From: Portevinia maculata
Lineage: Eukaryota; Arthropoda; Insecta; Diptera; Syrphidae
Direction: 5' to 3'
DNA length: 64,000 nt
Assembly: GCA_949715645.1 (NCBI GenBank)
Contig: OX454525.1
Span: 63,028,844-63,092,843 of the forward strand
Shown here piece after piece: positions 30,895 to 43,347 of the stretch. Position numbers and translations under genes: made by a program. Below the pieces are notes generated by a model. It was given only the letters and a program-made list of their open reading frames with translations. It was not told the origin of the DNA and did not search any database. The number at the start of each line of letters is the position of its first letter. Within the stretch, counting starts at the first letter, position 1.

Positions 30895-31484
30895 GTGTTT
30901 GTTAACGACAACCTCCGTTGGAATGACGACACATTCAATGTAGCCAAGAGCGTTGTGAAATATCTGGACTTTCTTAAGCGATGTAAGAAATATTTCACCG
31001 GTTCTGATCTAGCTACAACTCAAAAGGCGTTTATCCGCCCCAAACTCGAGTACAACTCTCATATCTGTTCTGTTGCACAAACAATTTATTTTGAGCTACT
31101 TGACAGGATCCAAAAATGCGCGATAAAACTCATTGGCGACCGAGACATCGATTGACTCTCTTAGTCAATAAAGTTTCTGAATCAATAAATATCAATTTCC
31201 ACCATAAGTGCTCAAACGAAATAGCCAGTTGCATTCCACCCCTTGAACATTTCAACCGCAATACCCGACATGCAATGAATGCTCATCAGCTCACCCTCAA
31301 GCCTGTATTCGGATGTACAGTGAAGTTCAAAGAATCTTTCCTCTGCCGTACAACACGAATGTGGAATACTCCTATACGCTCTATTTTTCCTTCACATCAT
31401 AACCTACAAACTTTTAAAACCAACGTGCATCGGCATCTCTCCTTTTCTTCAAATCCTAATTTACTTTACGCTCGCGATATGTAG
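30895..31484 (+). pseudogene. Family C polymerase C-terminal part
   Basis: Two overlapping frames carry the thumb and C-terminal region: FVNDNLRWNDDTFNVAKSVV, YLDFLKRCKKYFTGSDLATT, RPKLEYNSHICSVAQ, LLDRIQKCAIKLIGDRDI, then (shifted) FHHKCSNEIASCIPPLEHF, KFKESFLCRTTRMWNTP and LQTFKTNVHRHLSFSSNP. The last block recurs at 25.4 kb and 63.6 kb. It is conserved enough to define the family, but no enzyme activity remains. Confidence 0.8.
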
Positions 31485-31649
31485 CTGTTACCTGATAAGG
31501 GTACTAAAATACACCTCTATTGCGGGTACATTATAAAAAAAATTTCATTCAATAATTGAAACACCCCACCCCTTGTTTTAACAATGAGACCACAGGTAAT
31601 TTTAAGACAGATTGAATTTGTTTCCGCCTTCTTTACATATACATAAGTT

Positions 31650-32200
31650 CATGTTTAATAGCAAAGCAACCAGTGATGACGACGTTAATCCATCGCGTAT
31701 GCGTAGTATAAATGGAGAATCAGCCATCTTCTGTGAAAGAAAAATGCGCCCTGAGCTGAAGGGAAGGCTCTAAACCGCAGCTGTGCGCCCGTCGCTCATA
31801 TACGGTGCAGTGTTGGACAATGTAAAAAAAAAGTATGAGAGCAAATTCACGGCAGCTGATAAAAAATGGCTCGCATGCCCACAGAAGTAACAAAGCTTGA
31901 GTGAATAAGAAGTTCCAAGAAGCGAGGAAGCCTTCACGTCAAAGAACCTATCTCAAAGAAAATAGAGCTCGACTGTCTCAGTTGGTGGTGTCGTGTTCAG
32001 ATCCTACGAACCCCATCAAAAAAGTTATATCAATCAACATTAACATACAATCTTGAAAGAGATGCAGGCCTAACACTTCTTAGATCATACGAATGCATTA
32101 TCATCAGCATTTAATTGGCGTCAATGACAAAGTGAGTCGAAATCGAGAGGCCTGCCGAATTTTGACGTCAAGCCAGCGAAGCTCACGTTAAGGAAGAAGA
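31650..32200 (+). mobile_element. RTE-type retrotransposon 3' fragment
   Basis: Encodes RPSLIYGAVLDNVKKKYESK and FTAADKKWL near 31785-31875, the C-terminal RTE block (compare HNIERRTKSKGKLTAAEMK at 26.05 kb), then PIKKVISININIQ near 32010, matching QKAISINVSIQTRKRGRP at 15.3 kb. The 3' untranslated AATCGAGAGGCCTGCCG lies at about 32140. Stops throughout. Confidence 0.7.
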
Positions 32201-35001
32201 ATTATTGAAAACAAAATTATGATTTAAAACTAAAAAGCTTTGAATACCATAGGTCAAAGTATCTTGCTCTTATTCTCAAACTGTATCGCAGTCCTGTTAT
32301 CAGTCGTCAGTGTTTCAGAAACCCCCTAGCTTTATAAAAGTAGGAATTCTCCTTAAATTTAAGCACATACGCCCTATCAAAACGCAATATCAACAGCCGA
32401 TGTGCTGAAAAGAGAAAGTATTTTGCAAACCGATCACAGAAGCACATGTGTCCTATTAAACCTAATCTTGTTATAAATGATTAAAACTTCCAACCAAAAC
32501 AGTAACCATTAGTTAATAAACCACTTTGTTTAATACCCTTTCAATGTTTAAATATTACAATTATGCCAAATTAGAGCTCGCTAAACAAAAGAGCCCAACA
32601 GCAAACTGGATTTTGCGAACAAAGTCCCACACATTGTCACTTAGACATTTACCAGTTTCCTGAACGATTGTTGCCAACTAAAACTCATTCCCATAGCCTT
32701 CAAAGCTTTGCAAAAAAAAAAACAACAACAAGCAGACCACAATATAAGCGATAGTACGACTTATCCGATTTAATTGTATCCAATCTAGAAACTAGTGTAC
32801 GGCCCAAGTAGCCATACCCATGGCATATGTATCTCCGCAGCGAATTGTCCTTCGGGCGTTTTGTTTCGAAGGTGTTTTACTAAAAAAAAAAAAAATCACA
32901 TACCGCCAGGGAAACATTCGAAAACGAAAAACAAAACAAAATTTCCGCGAGCATAAATCGCCAAGCACATATTGTTTAAACTAATTTAAATGATTTTATT
33001 TTATTTTATACATTTGTACATAGTTGTATCTGAAATGTGAATGGCGGCATGGTTCTGGGAGTGGCACTCTATGAACATTTGCTCTCAATGCAGGAATATA
33101 AACTAAAGCAAATCCAATTGGTAACATAAATTAAGTTCGATTTAATGACGCTAGATACTACAATTGAACAGGACTATTAAATTATAACATTCCCCAGTTT
33201 TTGTTGGTTTGTTGCCTTTTAAGTTGGTATTATGTTTGTACAGGCTTTTGTGCGGCGGTCTAGCTGCTTAAATATGTAATCCATGATTACGTAGTTAAGA
33301 TAGCTTTATCGGAGCATAGAGCGCGTGAATGGCGACGAAGGCTGTGGGATATAAATGCATTACCATAACTTTGCATAGGAAGCAAAGCATATTGGCTTTA
33401 AGCTTTAAATTGACTCTGTGGGTTGTATTTTCCGTTGACATAAATAAGAGAATAGAATAAAATACCAATAAAGCAAGACAAGCTATTTTTAAGGCTTGCG
33501 TGTAATAAAGTACTAAAAATTATGGGAAAAATGTCAAACCACTCTAACCAGACATGTGTAAACAAGGGATTAGTTTGTGTAGGCTGCAGAGGAGTCTCTG
33601 CAATATTTATGATGCTATATTGAAGAGTGGTTTTCTTCGCAGACTGAACAGGAAAACAGTCATTGTGGTCCATTGAAATTAACAAATTAGTCGGTGATTA
33701 ACCTGTGAAGCTACATTGAAAAACCAAATCTACTTTGAGCTATGTTTAAATTTCGATTGTTGCAGGTCACTCTGAGTCATTGCTGCCATATTTGAATGCA
33801 TACCCACTCTTTCTGCTCAAGACATTCTATGAAAGTGATTGTTTCGTGTACCTTAGTTAAAATGAATCAAAATTCAGCACAGATAAGCACTTCAAGGACA
33901 AACGACCTTAGCAAATGTAAACACTTCGATTAGTTTCATGGCCAAAAGTTCTTTGTCGTTGACACTATTGTGGTATAAGTATAAAGATTAGCTATGTATG
34001 TATGTTGTAGGACGTGGAGGTGGACCTAGATACCGTCAGCCATTGGTGCACTTCCTCGGATACTTAGAAGCAACAGAAGCACCCGGAAAACGTGAGTGGA
34101 GGTCCGACCTAGATGAGAGGTATTGACTTAAGTGAAATGTCCGACCTTAGACCAGGGCCAACCGGATAAGACAAAAATAAATACCTAGATAAATGGTTCC
34201 ACCAAGGCTAGAAATCCATACGAACGAGAAATAGCCGGTTGTCCCCGACTGGCACGGATGGTCCGGAGACTGGCGCCGGACAGCACAAACACGGAAATCA
34301 GTGTAACAATTTGAGTACGGGGGTAGGCGGATAGCCCATTTACTAGGCAATTCAGCAACGATTTGCACTAGAACTACTGTAGGTACCTATGTTCGATGGG
34401 GGAAAGAGGACGCTCGATTCTTCAACACACAAACTCCAACGGCACAGAGAATCGTGAACAGGAGTAACGCACCCGCACTGCGTAAAACATAGTAACCTGC
34501 GTTTATCGGTGACACTAACCACTGGGCCAAATTTAAAGGCCACAAAAATTAAGAAACATCGACAATGCTGTTCGATATTAAAGTCAGCGGATAGTAAGCT
34601 CTTCAGAAATATAGAGGTTGTCCCAGGTCGGCCGGAGATTACTTACGGTTTTCCAGATATGGCGAGCGGAAGTTATCGACAAAGTGGATGGAAAACAAGA
34701 CGAGAGGGTAACTTCCGACGCGCACACCATCGCAAATATGCTTTGGATGAGCTGATATGTGACTGTCTCTGGCTAGCCTGAGTGTGTTTAGTGGACTATG
34801 GCAGATATCCACCAACAAATAGATGTCGGTCTATTAAACGCCATCAGTGATACTCCATTTCCAACGTATGAGTGGGAATGCGAGAGCAGCAGGGCCATTT
34901 CTTGGTTGACCAGCTCATTCGGAGTTTTTTTAATCCATAGAAGGAAATTTGTTAAAGAAAGTCAAAGTGCATTAAAGTCAAAGAAAGGATAGGTGAAGAG
35001 T
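32201..35001. other. Unassigned sequence
   Basis: About 2.8 kb. Frames at 33398-33685 (minus, 95 codons), 34147-34368 (minus) and 34509-34781 (plus, 90 codons) have no recognised domain. The stretch 34020-34800 is more GC-rich than its surroundings, so it may be decayed coding sequence of unknown origin. Confidence 0.3.
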
Positions 35002-36450
35002 TCAAGCTAGGTGGCAAAAAGAAAGGCGAAGGAAAGGAAGATCCGGACAGCAGGACGAAGAGAAATAGCAAGAAAACAAAATGACCATTTTGAAAAAGAT
35101 GAGTAAAGTGTTTGAGTTGGTAGAATTCGGTTTCAAATAATTCCTGAGAAAAGCCAGGACCACAGATATGACATAGTCGACTTCAAGAGAGTTGCTCAAT
35201 TCGCAAATCAAAAAACGACTTTGAACTATTTGTGCCGCCATTTTCTTAAATGTGAAGTTAAGAGTAAATTGTGTTTGGCCCGTGCAGGGACGGGCTAAAA
35301 ATGTAACTGCATATTTAACAAAGGCATATGAATGTTTGCTTAATCTATTAACTTTTTTTTCCATTTTTAATACATAAAATATTAGTTTTAATGAGGTGTT
35401 TGAAATGTTTTCTATTCATGTTTGTTGATTTTCTCGTAGAATAATGCTTCTTCACTATGGATGATCTCTTCATATTTGTCGAACTTGTAGATATCGGACA
35501 CTCAGCTCTGGGGGCTACTGTAGTAGTTGCTGAACTTCTATATTCGGTTGATTTTCCAGGTTCCTTAAGATTTTGCTGGAGTGCGAAGCAGGTATTGATC
35601 ATTTGTGATAAACTCTGGTTCCTCTTACAACTTCTTTTCGGTTTATATTTCTTAGTCACTGGACTCCTATTGACTCCGGTGCAAAAGATTCACATCTTCC
35701 TCTCGAACGTCTTGATCTTCTTCATTGCTGTCAGTGCTATTGTTATTTTCAAATTTGATGCGCTCCATCCGTGTTTAAATAAGTTCTGGAAATTTGGCGT
35801 GTTTTTTCTGATTTTTAGTTTGTCAGATTCTTTTGGATTAGTTTTAGCTGGATTCACAATTAACCATAAAATTATGTGATGCTCAGTTCAATAAGTATTT
35901 ACATAATATATAGGCATATACATTTCAGGTTATTAAATTGCCCCGTCTCTGGTAGCGAAATTATTGCGTGTTCCCTTCATATTGCTTGTTCCCTACATTC
36001 ATAAGTTTTGTTATAGTAATTTGCATACAAACCTCCCTTTAAAAACGAACCCACGTCATCCCATGGATCTAGCGGGAAATGACAATTTTTGTCCAATTTG
36101 TTGAACAAGACTCTCCTCTCTTGTATTCTTTTTTTTCCTTCCGCCAATAGAGTAAAACCAAAGTTTGATTAGGTTTCAAATAATTGTACAACGATGTGAA
36201 ATCGTACTAAACGTTTCTTTGTACAAATAATTAACTAAGATAATAAAGTCTAGGATTATTCGAGATTTCAAAGCGTACACTTCTAGTATTTTGCATACAC
36301 TTATCACTGAATACAACAGATACATCATGGTAGGGACTTCTGTCTTCGTACCATGATATTTAATAAGAGCAAACAAGTGAAACTGCTCAGAAACCCTATC
36401 CAGATCAACACGATCTTACACTTCATCCGCTTAAATGACTACATATTTAT
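35002..36450. other. Unassigned sequence with two overlapping open frames
   Basis: A 140-codon plus-strand frame (35457-35879) encodes several hydrophobic stretches, and a 103-codon minus-strand frame (35348-35659) overlaps it, rich in Lys, Ser and Thr. One is probably the mirror of the other. Neither matches a family I know, and no start context or neighbours support either. Confidence 0.25.
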
Positions 36451-38019
36451 TTACGACTTAACAAGCTCCACATCTCTGGTTTTTCGACACCCAAAAGGAT
36501 TCTGATCCTTCATCTTCAGAAGCACTTCATTCCCGCCAATCAGCTTCCCATTCATAGCGAATAAAATCCCACAAAATCCATTTCTCTGTCCAATAAAGAT
36601 GACTAAATTACTCCTGAGCAAACAATCAGATAAATTGCAACATTCTCGTAAATCATCTTTCCCGTGTGCAATAATCATTTTTCAGCCGAGGGCTCACCGA
36701 GTTCCTCCAAATCGTAACCTCACAGGCAAATCTTCTGCGCGTAGTAATAAAATTAGTCACCGTAAATTTGCCACGTCTCATAATAAACGCCTCTGCGTTC
36801 AACCTCCGCTGATTTGTCGCCCCTATTTACGGGCCGTAACACCGTCCATAAATACCCACCGTGTACCGGACGAAAGGCTTAAGGAATTCAAAGCCAAACA
36901 AGACATTTTAATGAGACGCCTGCCGCGAAAGTGCTTCTCGAGTGGATACCCTAACAGATTTGAATCCCTTTTCCCCCGTCGAGATGGAACACACCTATCA
37001 ACCCATTGTCACGTAAAGAGTCCGTCCAGCAGTCAATTCATATGGATATTTCTTCGACGCCCAGGATAACAATCATAAGATCCAACGAAATTTATAGTTC
37101 CTTAGCCCATGATGGCTAAGTACCCACTATAGACTGTGAGGGGTGAAACGTTCGCTTCGACGTAGTGATGATGAGAAGCAAGGATGAGAGTGCCGAAGAA
37201 AATTGGTTTCCTGTAGCACAGCCCCCATAGGTGTCAACATCGACAAGGGCGACGGAGGTAAACGACATCTCTTGGACCACAACGAATCTGATTCAATTCA
37301 TATCGTTAAGAACTAAAATACAAGCCCTCGTAGGTATGCAATGGGGTAACATACCGACACATGATTGGATGTATCTTTTTTTTTTGCGCGTTCGTGAAAA
37401 CATATTGCAATTGCATCGCCAGAGGTGGCAAAAAAACAAATTCTCACTCACGTTCTCGTTACATGAGTGTACTACAATTGAATTCGATTCAATTGTAAGA
37501 TGGCAATAAATTCTCGAACAGAGGGCGGTGAATTGAGGCAGAACGAACTACTCAAGTGCGTAGGATTGTGCCTTCGTTGATTAAAATGCACCTATTTTTT
37601 TCTCTACCTTTTTCGTGCATTATACGAATGGATAATGAAAGAGGAGAGTGTTGTATCGTAGGAAGGTCATGCGAACGATCAAATTATTTTAGCTGTGGGT
37701 TCAACATGAGGCGGTATGACCTAAGTTGTATTTATAATCGAACGTTACACTGTGACAAGCAAGAATAAATTGACGCAGAGCATATTTTTTGGTATTCTAA
37801 TAATTAGAATGAATAAATATTTTCCGCTAAGGAATAGCTTTCAATATTTTCCATGAGATGCTTTGGCAGTTCTAAAAAAGTCCTTCAAATGAACTTCGAC
37901 TACCTGCTTCATTATATTTGATTTAAGTCATGAAGGTAGCTGACGGTTTGGAAACATATTCATTGCAATGCAGATAAAGTCAATTTTTATATGAGCCTAA
38001 GACTAAAAAGTATTATTGA
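36451..38019. other. Unassigned sequence with a 156-codon open frame
   Basis: The plus-strand frame 36599-37069 (156 codons, basic, Pro/Arg/Ser-rich) is the longest unexplained frame in this part, and a minus frame (36451-36678) overlaps it. I recognise no domain, signal peptide or membrane segment. A perfect 11-bp inverted repeat with a TCG loop sits at about 37472-37496. Confidence 0.25.
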
Positions 38020-38790
38020 CTAGCTGGCCCGCCCGGCTTCGCTCGGAGTCTTTATGAATAAGATCAAAAATCTAAATTACGACTTTCAAAAAATTGAGAA
38101 TCTTATTTTTTTTTTACTGAAATATTTAATTATCATTTCTTCTCAATAGTAGTTTAAAGTAATTGAAAACATTTTGCGTTTTCTCTCATATTATATCTGC
38201 TCCATTGTATTGCATCACTTAACGATGTCCAACAAGTTAGGAATCAAGCAAGGCACAGCAAAATTATCAAGGTTACTGTTAAAGGTTGCCGATGGAAATA
38301 TTCAATAAAAAGATTGAAGTATTAAATTTCGTAATAAATGTATGTCACCTGGTTAAATGTCCGGTAATGCAAGGATTTCTTCTATTCGAGTTTCCTTTAT
38401 TTAATAAGACGATAGATATGAATTAATTTCTTGTACAAATAAAAAAATACTGATTTAGTTAGTTGTTTAAAATGACAGATTTATTGTATAAAGATAAACA
38501 AATGGTGTACTTTGGTTTTTATATGTACTTACTTATTATCACATATTTTTGTTTTGTTTACTTTTTTTACACTTCTTTATGAACTGATTTCGCCGTTGGT
38601 GGTCCTGACTTCAGAATTGCCAAACTGTGTGAGCTAACTCTGGAGCAAACCATGTACAGCTGACCACAGGAGAAGCAGTCATCCCTCCAAGTCCACGCCA
38701 GCAATGCTCATGCGGACATAAAGACTTTAAGTGAGTAGAAAAGAGAAAGTCTGATTGCACCGAAAATCTACTTTCAGAAATAATTCTCGG
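38020..38790 (-). mobile_element. Helitron 3' end with helicase remnant
   Basis: Read on the minus strand, a helicase C-terminal remnant (about 38760 to 38590) is followed by a terminus ending CGAAGCCGGGCGGGCCAGCTAG-like sequence: GC-rich stem region GAGCGAAGCCGGGCGGG at 38030-38046, then CTAG at 38020-38023, followed by T. Helitrons end in CTRR after a GC-rich hairpin and insert between A and T, as here. The Rep domain and 5' end were not found, so the copy is 5'-truncated or decayed. Confidence 0.7.
38580..38775 (-). pseudogene. Helitron/PIF1-type helicase C-terminal fragment
   Basis: Minus-strand frame reads DDCFSCGQLYMVCSRVSS then HSLAILKSGPPTAKSVHKEV. This matches the last motif of Helitron helicases, CFSHGQLYVACSRV followed by a segment ending N.VYKEVL. 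Upstream residues can be followed only with frame changes. The helicase normally unwinds DNA during rolling-circle transposition. Confidence 0.72.
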
Positions 38791-41044
38791 TGTAGGCATG
38801 AATGAACTTCTACTAAAACCATTTTTTTCCGCCTATACTCAGGGAGTTGATATGGAAATACAAACACTATGAACATGAACCAAATTGCTTTAAATGCAAC
38901 TATCCAAGAGCGTTGCTGCTATGCCAGAAGAAACTACCGCAAAACTATGCTGCGAGTTTCTTTAAGCTTTGATTTTTTTTTGCCACAGGAAAGAAGGATC
39001 GGACAACTGACAATATATCAGCATTACGGCAGTAAGTTTATGATGCGTAATTCCCTGTTGGTGATTATATGTGAAACTTAGAAATGAGAGTACCTGACGT
39101 TAATTTGCAATGGTGTTGTTTAAACACACAATTTATCTAACAGCTATTCCTTTAAACAACAAAAACCGTCGATCCATTCCTGTACCTAGTGCAGAGGTGT
39201 TCGGCGGGATCTAAGATGCCAAACAATCATTTGCTAAAACAACATCCACCATCTATCCATTCCTCTACCTAGTGCAGAGGTTTTCGAAAGGATCTAAGAT
39301 AACAAAAAACCGTTTGCTAAAAAAAAACAACAAGAACAGTCGATCCTTTCATATACCTAGAGCAGAGGTATTCGAAGAATTTTAAAATAACAAACAACCG
39401 TTTGCCAGCAGCTATCACAATAGACCTTTTCACCAAGCTATCTCTTTCTAAAGTGCCGAATCCCTGTCTTAAACGTCAGAAGCAAATTGAATGATAAAAT
39501 TGCGGAAATTTGTAAAAATCGTATGGAATAATCATTGTGATTGTAAATGAAATGAATATTAAAGTGAAAAAGTAACAAATTATAGAGAAAAAACGTGAGA
39601 AAGTATGTTAAATAAAAAAAGAGCAATAAAAACAGTTAGTTCGGGAAATTTGTATTTGTTATAAATTGCTTTAATATAAACTTGTTACGAGATATTTGCA
39701 ACAAAAACATTTTTTGCCACAACAACGCGATTCTTTCTTTTTCAGTTTTATTTTTTGTACACAATCATTTTATAATGTTAACTTTTTAATATTCCAAAAC
39801 GTGGTTTGGATACTCCTTCTTAGTTCAGGAAATTTTTTTTTTGTTAAAATTGGCTTTGTTATAAACTTTTTCGTAAATATTCGCGAATAAGGTATTTCCC
39901 GCCATGCAAATTCGCCATTGTTTTCCCTCATTTCATTCAGCTCTTTGTTTGTTTTTTTTGTGTTTATTTGACACTGACGTTGTCGTGAGGAACTCTATCG
40001 ACCCTTTTATATGGAAGTGCAGATGTATTGGAGCCGCGCGTCTGTAAGGAGCTACCTCGAGCCGTCGATCCTGTCGTATACCTAAGGCAGATGTATTCAA
40101 GGGGGATGTTTTTGATATGGCCCCAGGAAACGAGGTGGGAAGAGAAAACACTTCTTGTCAAAAGTTGAGATTGTACGGTTGTCTTCTTAGTGTAAAGTGA
40201 ATCTTAATTAAATTTAGTCGTGGGTGTTAGCATTTTTTGACTTTAAAAATTTTATTTGTAATAATTTTAACATTATACATTTGTTGGCATGTGTTCGAAT
40301 TCTCTCTTAGGAGTACTAATGCTATCACCAAACAGTGCTGCGGCATAAACAATAATATTTTGTGCGATTTTTTTTATATAGGTATTCATCAGGTCTTAAA
40401 ATATTTGACGGCTTTGTTTTGGGGAAAACCATGACAACATTTTTAAAACGTTTGTGAAAACTGCCCTAAGAGTGAACATGTTTGGATGCAGGCCCTTTTC
40501 ACATTTTGTTATAGAATCTTTTCTATATATCAATGAAGTTATTAATACAACAAATTATTTTACTACAAAATCTGACAGTTTAATAACTGACTTACAATCA
40601 ATAACTACAATCATTTTGAAGTGTTGACGTGTCGGTGCGTGGATTATAAAAAAAAATTGTAAACTATCATTTAAGAACAAAATATAGAATATTCCACAAT
40701 GCCAGCACTGCTCCAATCAAAGAATTATCCTTACAAAAACACCTACATTCTGCATTGCGACAGTACAATCTTTCCCGTCATCATTCAGCACTGCAGTAAT
40801 CAGCCATCCGCGCTTTTGTTTTGCAAAGAACGTTGGTTCTTTTTAAACTGTTCAGTTCAGGCAAAATGCCGTTGTGAGTGTGTTACCCCATGCACGAACA
40901 GATCACATCACATTTTATTTATTTAATCTTACATGAACAATGTTTTGTGTTCATTCGTATGTACACAGGACACCAGAATTCTCCAAATACAAACAGTGTT
41001 ATTATGGATGTTTTTTTAACGTGCGTCCAACATAAGCCTTAAGC
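38791..41044. other. Unassigned sequence with a tandem repeat
   Basis: Apart from the tandem repeat at 39165-39420 and a related unit at 40060-40110 I see nothing. Short frames (70 codons or less), AT-rich. Confidence 0.3.
39165..39420. repeat. Tandem repeat, three units of 83-88 bp
   Basis: Units start at 39170, 39253 and 39341. Each has CGATCC or CTATCC, then TACCTAG[TA]GCAGAGGT, TTCG, and a GTTTGCTAAAA or similar ending. A related segment (CGATCCTGTCGTATACCTAA, then GGCAGATGTATTC) lies at 40065-40100, about 650 bp further on. Confidence 0.75.
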
Positions 41045-41290
41045 AGAGCAATGATTGGGAACAATCGCTTTTTTAATATTTTCGCATTTGATAAATTAAC
41101 TTTAGCTTAGATTCTAGACGGAGTAGAAAGTTGAATGCAAGCCTGAAATAGTCTTTGTCCTTTTTGGTATTGAATAAGTTTTGGAACTTAAATCGCAAGT
41201 TTAAGGAAGTGAATTCAAAAGAAAAAAGTTTGAACTAGCTTTCTCGCCCTTTAAAGGATGCATTTTTAAGAATCCCGTCTTATCTAACAA
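41045..41290 (+). repeat. Unclassified dispersed repeat, copy 2
   Basis: Collinear with 7790-8085 (see that entry): ATTTTCGCATTTGATAAA, TTAGATTCTAGACGGAGTAG, TTTTTGGTATTGAATAAGTT and AGGAAGTGAATTCAA match in order. Confidence 0.65.
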
Positions 41291-41843
41291 CTTGTGATGT
41301 TTCAGTCTTTGTTTATAACAAATCTTTAAGAATGAAAGTTAATTGTTGCGAACAAGATTCCAAACAGCCATTCCAGTATTAGCACTATTCCGAGTATTAT
41401 ACAAGTATATGAGTTTTTAGTACTCCGCTGTGAGGAAATTCTTCACAGAGGATACTATAACATCGATTTAATGCTTCAAAAATCGGACGTCTAGAAGTTC
41501 TGCGTTTTCATCATTTATGGTGACAATCGGAGTTCATTTTGATTTAAATTAAATTTATTTATTGTTATGGTCGTTGAATTCCAATGCACTCTACATGTGC
41601 CAAAGGATTCAGTTAAAACTGACTTATTTTTATAAAATACTAACTGATCAGCCGGGCATGTAGTTATCTCTTTGATTTTATTTTGTTTTGCTATTTTTCT
41701 TTTCTACGTACCTACCTGCTGAACTTTGAACATGAACAACATTGGCCATCATTCTTTCTGTGGAGCGAGTAAACTAGAGCTCGACATAAGAATCTAATAA
41801 ACTATTAAAAATAGTCAAAGTCTACTCATATTATTAAAATATC

Positions 41844-42648
41844 CTGTGCCCGTGTTCTGTAATTATCGCATCGTTATGTTTATCACAAGAACGATGTGAA
41901 TTGAAACAAAATTTCATTATATCACATTTCCGTGTTCTGTAACTATGCGATGCGAAAACTATACCACATGGAACATCGTGAAATGAAACCCCTGGAAATA
42001 TGTGATAAATCGGTGTTCTGTAACTTTCGAATGCGATAAATTATTCACTTCAACTGTCAAAATTTATCACTTCATTCAATTCAGCAAGCACTTAAATAAT
42101 ATCCATTTTGAACATTCTTGGAACTGTGTTGCTACAAAAATAAACAGCTTGGTTCATCCAACAACAGATGGCAAAAGGTTTTTGTTTAAAAAAAAAAATT
42201 ATTTCATTTATTTTTTTTTATAGACATACAAAATAAATGCAAAATCTTAACTTTATTAAATTCATCAACAATATGTTGTCTTAAATCAGCGTTAGGATCA
42301 GATTATTTAAAAAAATCTCGTCTGAGGCTAGCGGAACGAGCGATCATCGTATTTTTGAAAATTCAACAGAAACACGTAATTTTCCGATAATCCGCTAAAA
42401 AGTCGCGCTGCACCACTCCTATCCCAACAACATGTAAATACACACTGAATTTCCTCGTCAAACTACCCTTCTATTTCCAGTATTTTGACAATCCTTCCAA
42501 TTTCCCATGATATTAAAAGTTACTACTTATTTTATCACATGGAGTTACAGAACACCAATTCTTTCCACATGCGATAAACGGTGGAAATTTGTGTTCCAAA
42601 GTTTTCGATGCGAAGAGTTATCGCATGAGTTACAGAACATGGGCACTG
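41844..42648. mobile_element. Non-autonomous DNA transposon with subterminal repeats
   Basis: Inverted termini GTGCCCGTGTTCTGTAA (41846) and, inward from the right, GTGCCCATGTTCTGTAACTC (42646). The word GTGTTCTGTAAC recurs near 41851, 41931 and 42013 in one orientation and near 42545 and 42633 in the other, often beside TGCGATGCGA or TGCGATAA. About 800 bp, no transposase motif. No convincing target duplication, so the superfamily is open. Confidence 0.7.
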
Positions 42649-43347
42649 AACTTAAGTATACAAAATCTAAACCTCTAAAATTGTAAACCAAATCAAGGAA
42701 CCTGCCGAGATCATGTCATTGCAGAAATATTTTCATTGAAGTTTATTTCATCTTTTTTCAACAAACAGTGAAAATAGTGAGCCAATTTAATGGAGCTTGG
42801 TCACTAAATTTCAATGAAATTACTTTTATCGCACCTTTAGTAGGAACAAAAAGTATATACCTCACCTACCCACATATCAAGAGAACTGCAAGGGAAATCG
42901 ATTCCCAAATGAAAACAAAATCACCATACAACTACGCTCGCAATGTTCAGCTAATATTGCTGCAGCAAAGCATTTTCACACCACACCAGTTATTTTCCTC
43001 ACAATAGCAAACAATAAAACAATTAGCTTATTAGCAATATTAGCAATTAATAACTAGCTCGTAAACGTTCTGATCCGGCGCTTATTTTTCGTTGCCTCTC
43101 TGGTTCCAGTGCACGCGATCGATTAGCGAGAACAATTCACTTAATTTGTTGCTGTGCGTAGCTCTTCTGTTTCTCATGCAAGCGATTGAGTTACTCGTAA
43201 ACGATATCCTTCGAAGCTTGGTTATTGTTCCTTGTTTGTTTGAGAAAGTCTTAATTGCTTATTCTTTCGTGCTCCGTTCGTAAATCTACCTATTGATGTG
43301 CGTTTAGATGGCAAGATTATTTTGATTGCTTGAAACTATAAATTATA

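Larger units (their letters stand above)
29930..31545 (+). mobile_element. CR1/Jockey-like family C non-LTR element, longest copy
   Basis: RT motifs in order on the plus strand, in several frames: NKSADPDSI-type block near 30082 (HKSADPDSISPIVLKKC), MRWKTAFVQPKKGESF near 30165, SYRPIASTSLLSKVMETL near 30224, YGFRRNSSTGDL near 30333, INAGVPQGSVIS near 30580, FSDDSTLSFSYSF near 30675 (degenerate YADD), then LGVFVNDNLRWND and KLEYNSHICS. C-terminal block RTTRMWNTPIRSIFPSHHNL near 31350; A-rich 3' end at 31532-31540. At least five frame breaks; 5'-truncated. Confidence 0.83.

Noticed and set aside
35457..35879. 140-codon hydrophobic frame that might be a membrane protein
   Set aside because: Overlaps a Lys/Asn/Ser-rich frame on the other strand, whose mirror would look hydrophobic; no known family or context.
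36599..37069. 156-codon basic frame
   Set aside because: No domain recognised and an overlapping frame on the other strand. Listed only as an unassigned stretch.
37472..37496. 11-bp perfect inverted repeat with TCG loop
   Set aside because: Short and AT-rich; expected by chance in 64 kb, unlike the 25- and 28-bp stems at 45 kb.
39165..39420. CRISPR-like array
   Set aside because: Units are simple degenerate tandem copies without distinct repeat/spacer structure, in eukaryotic DNA.
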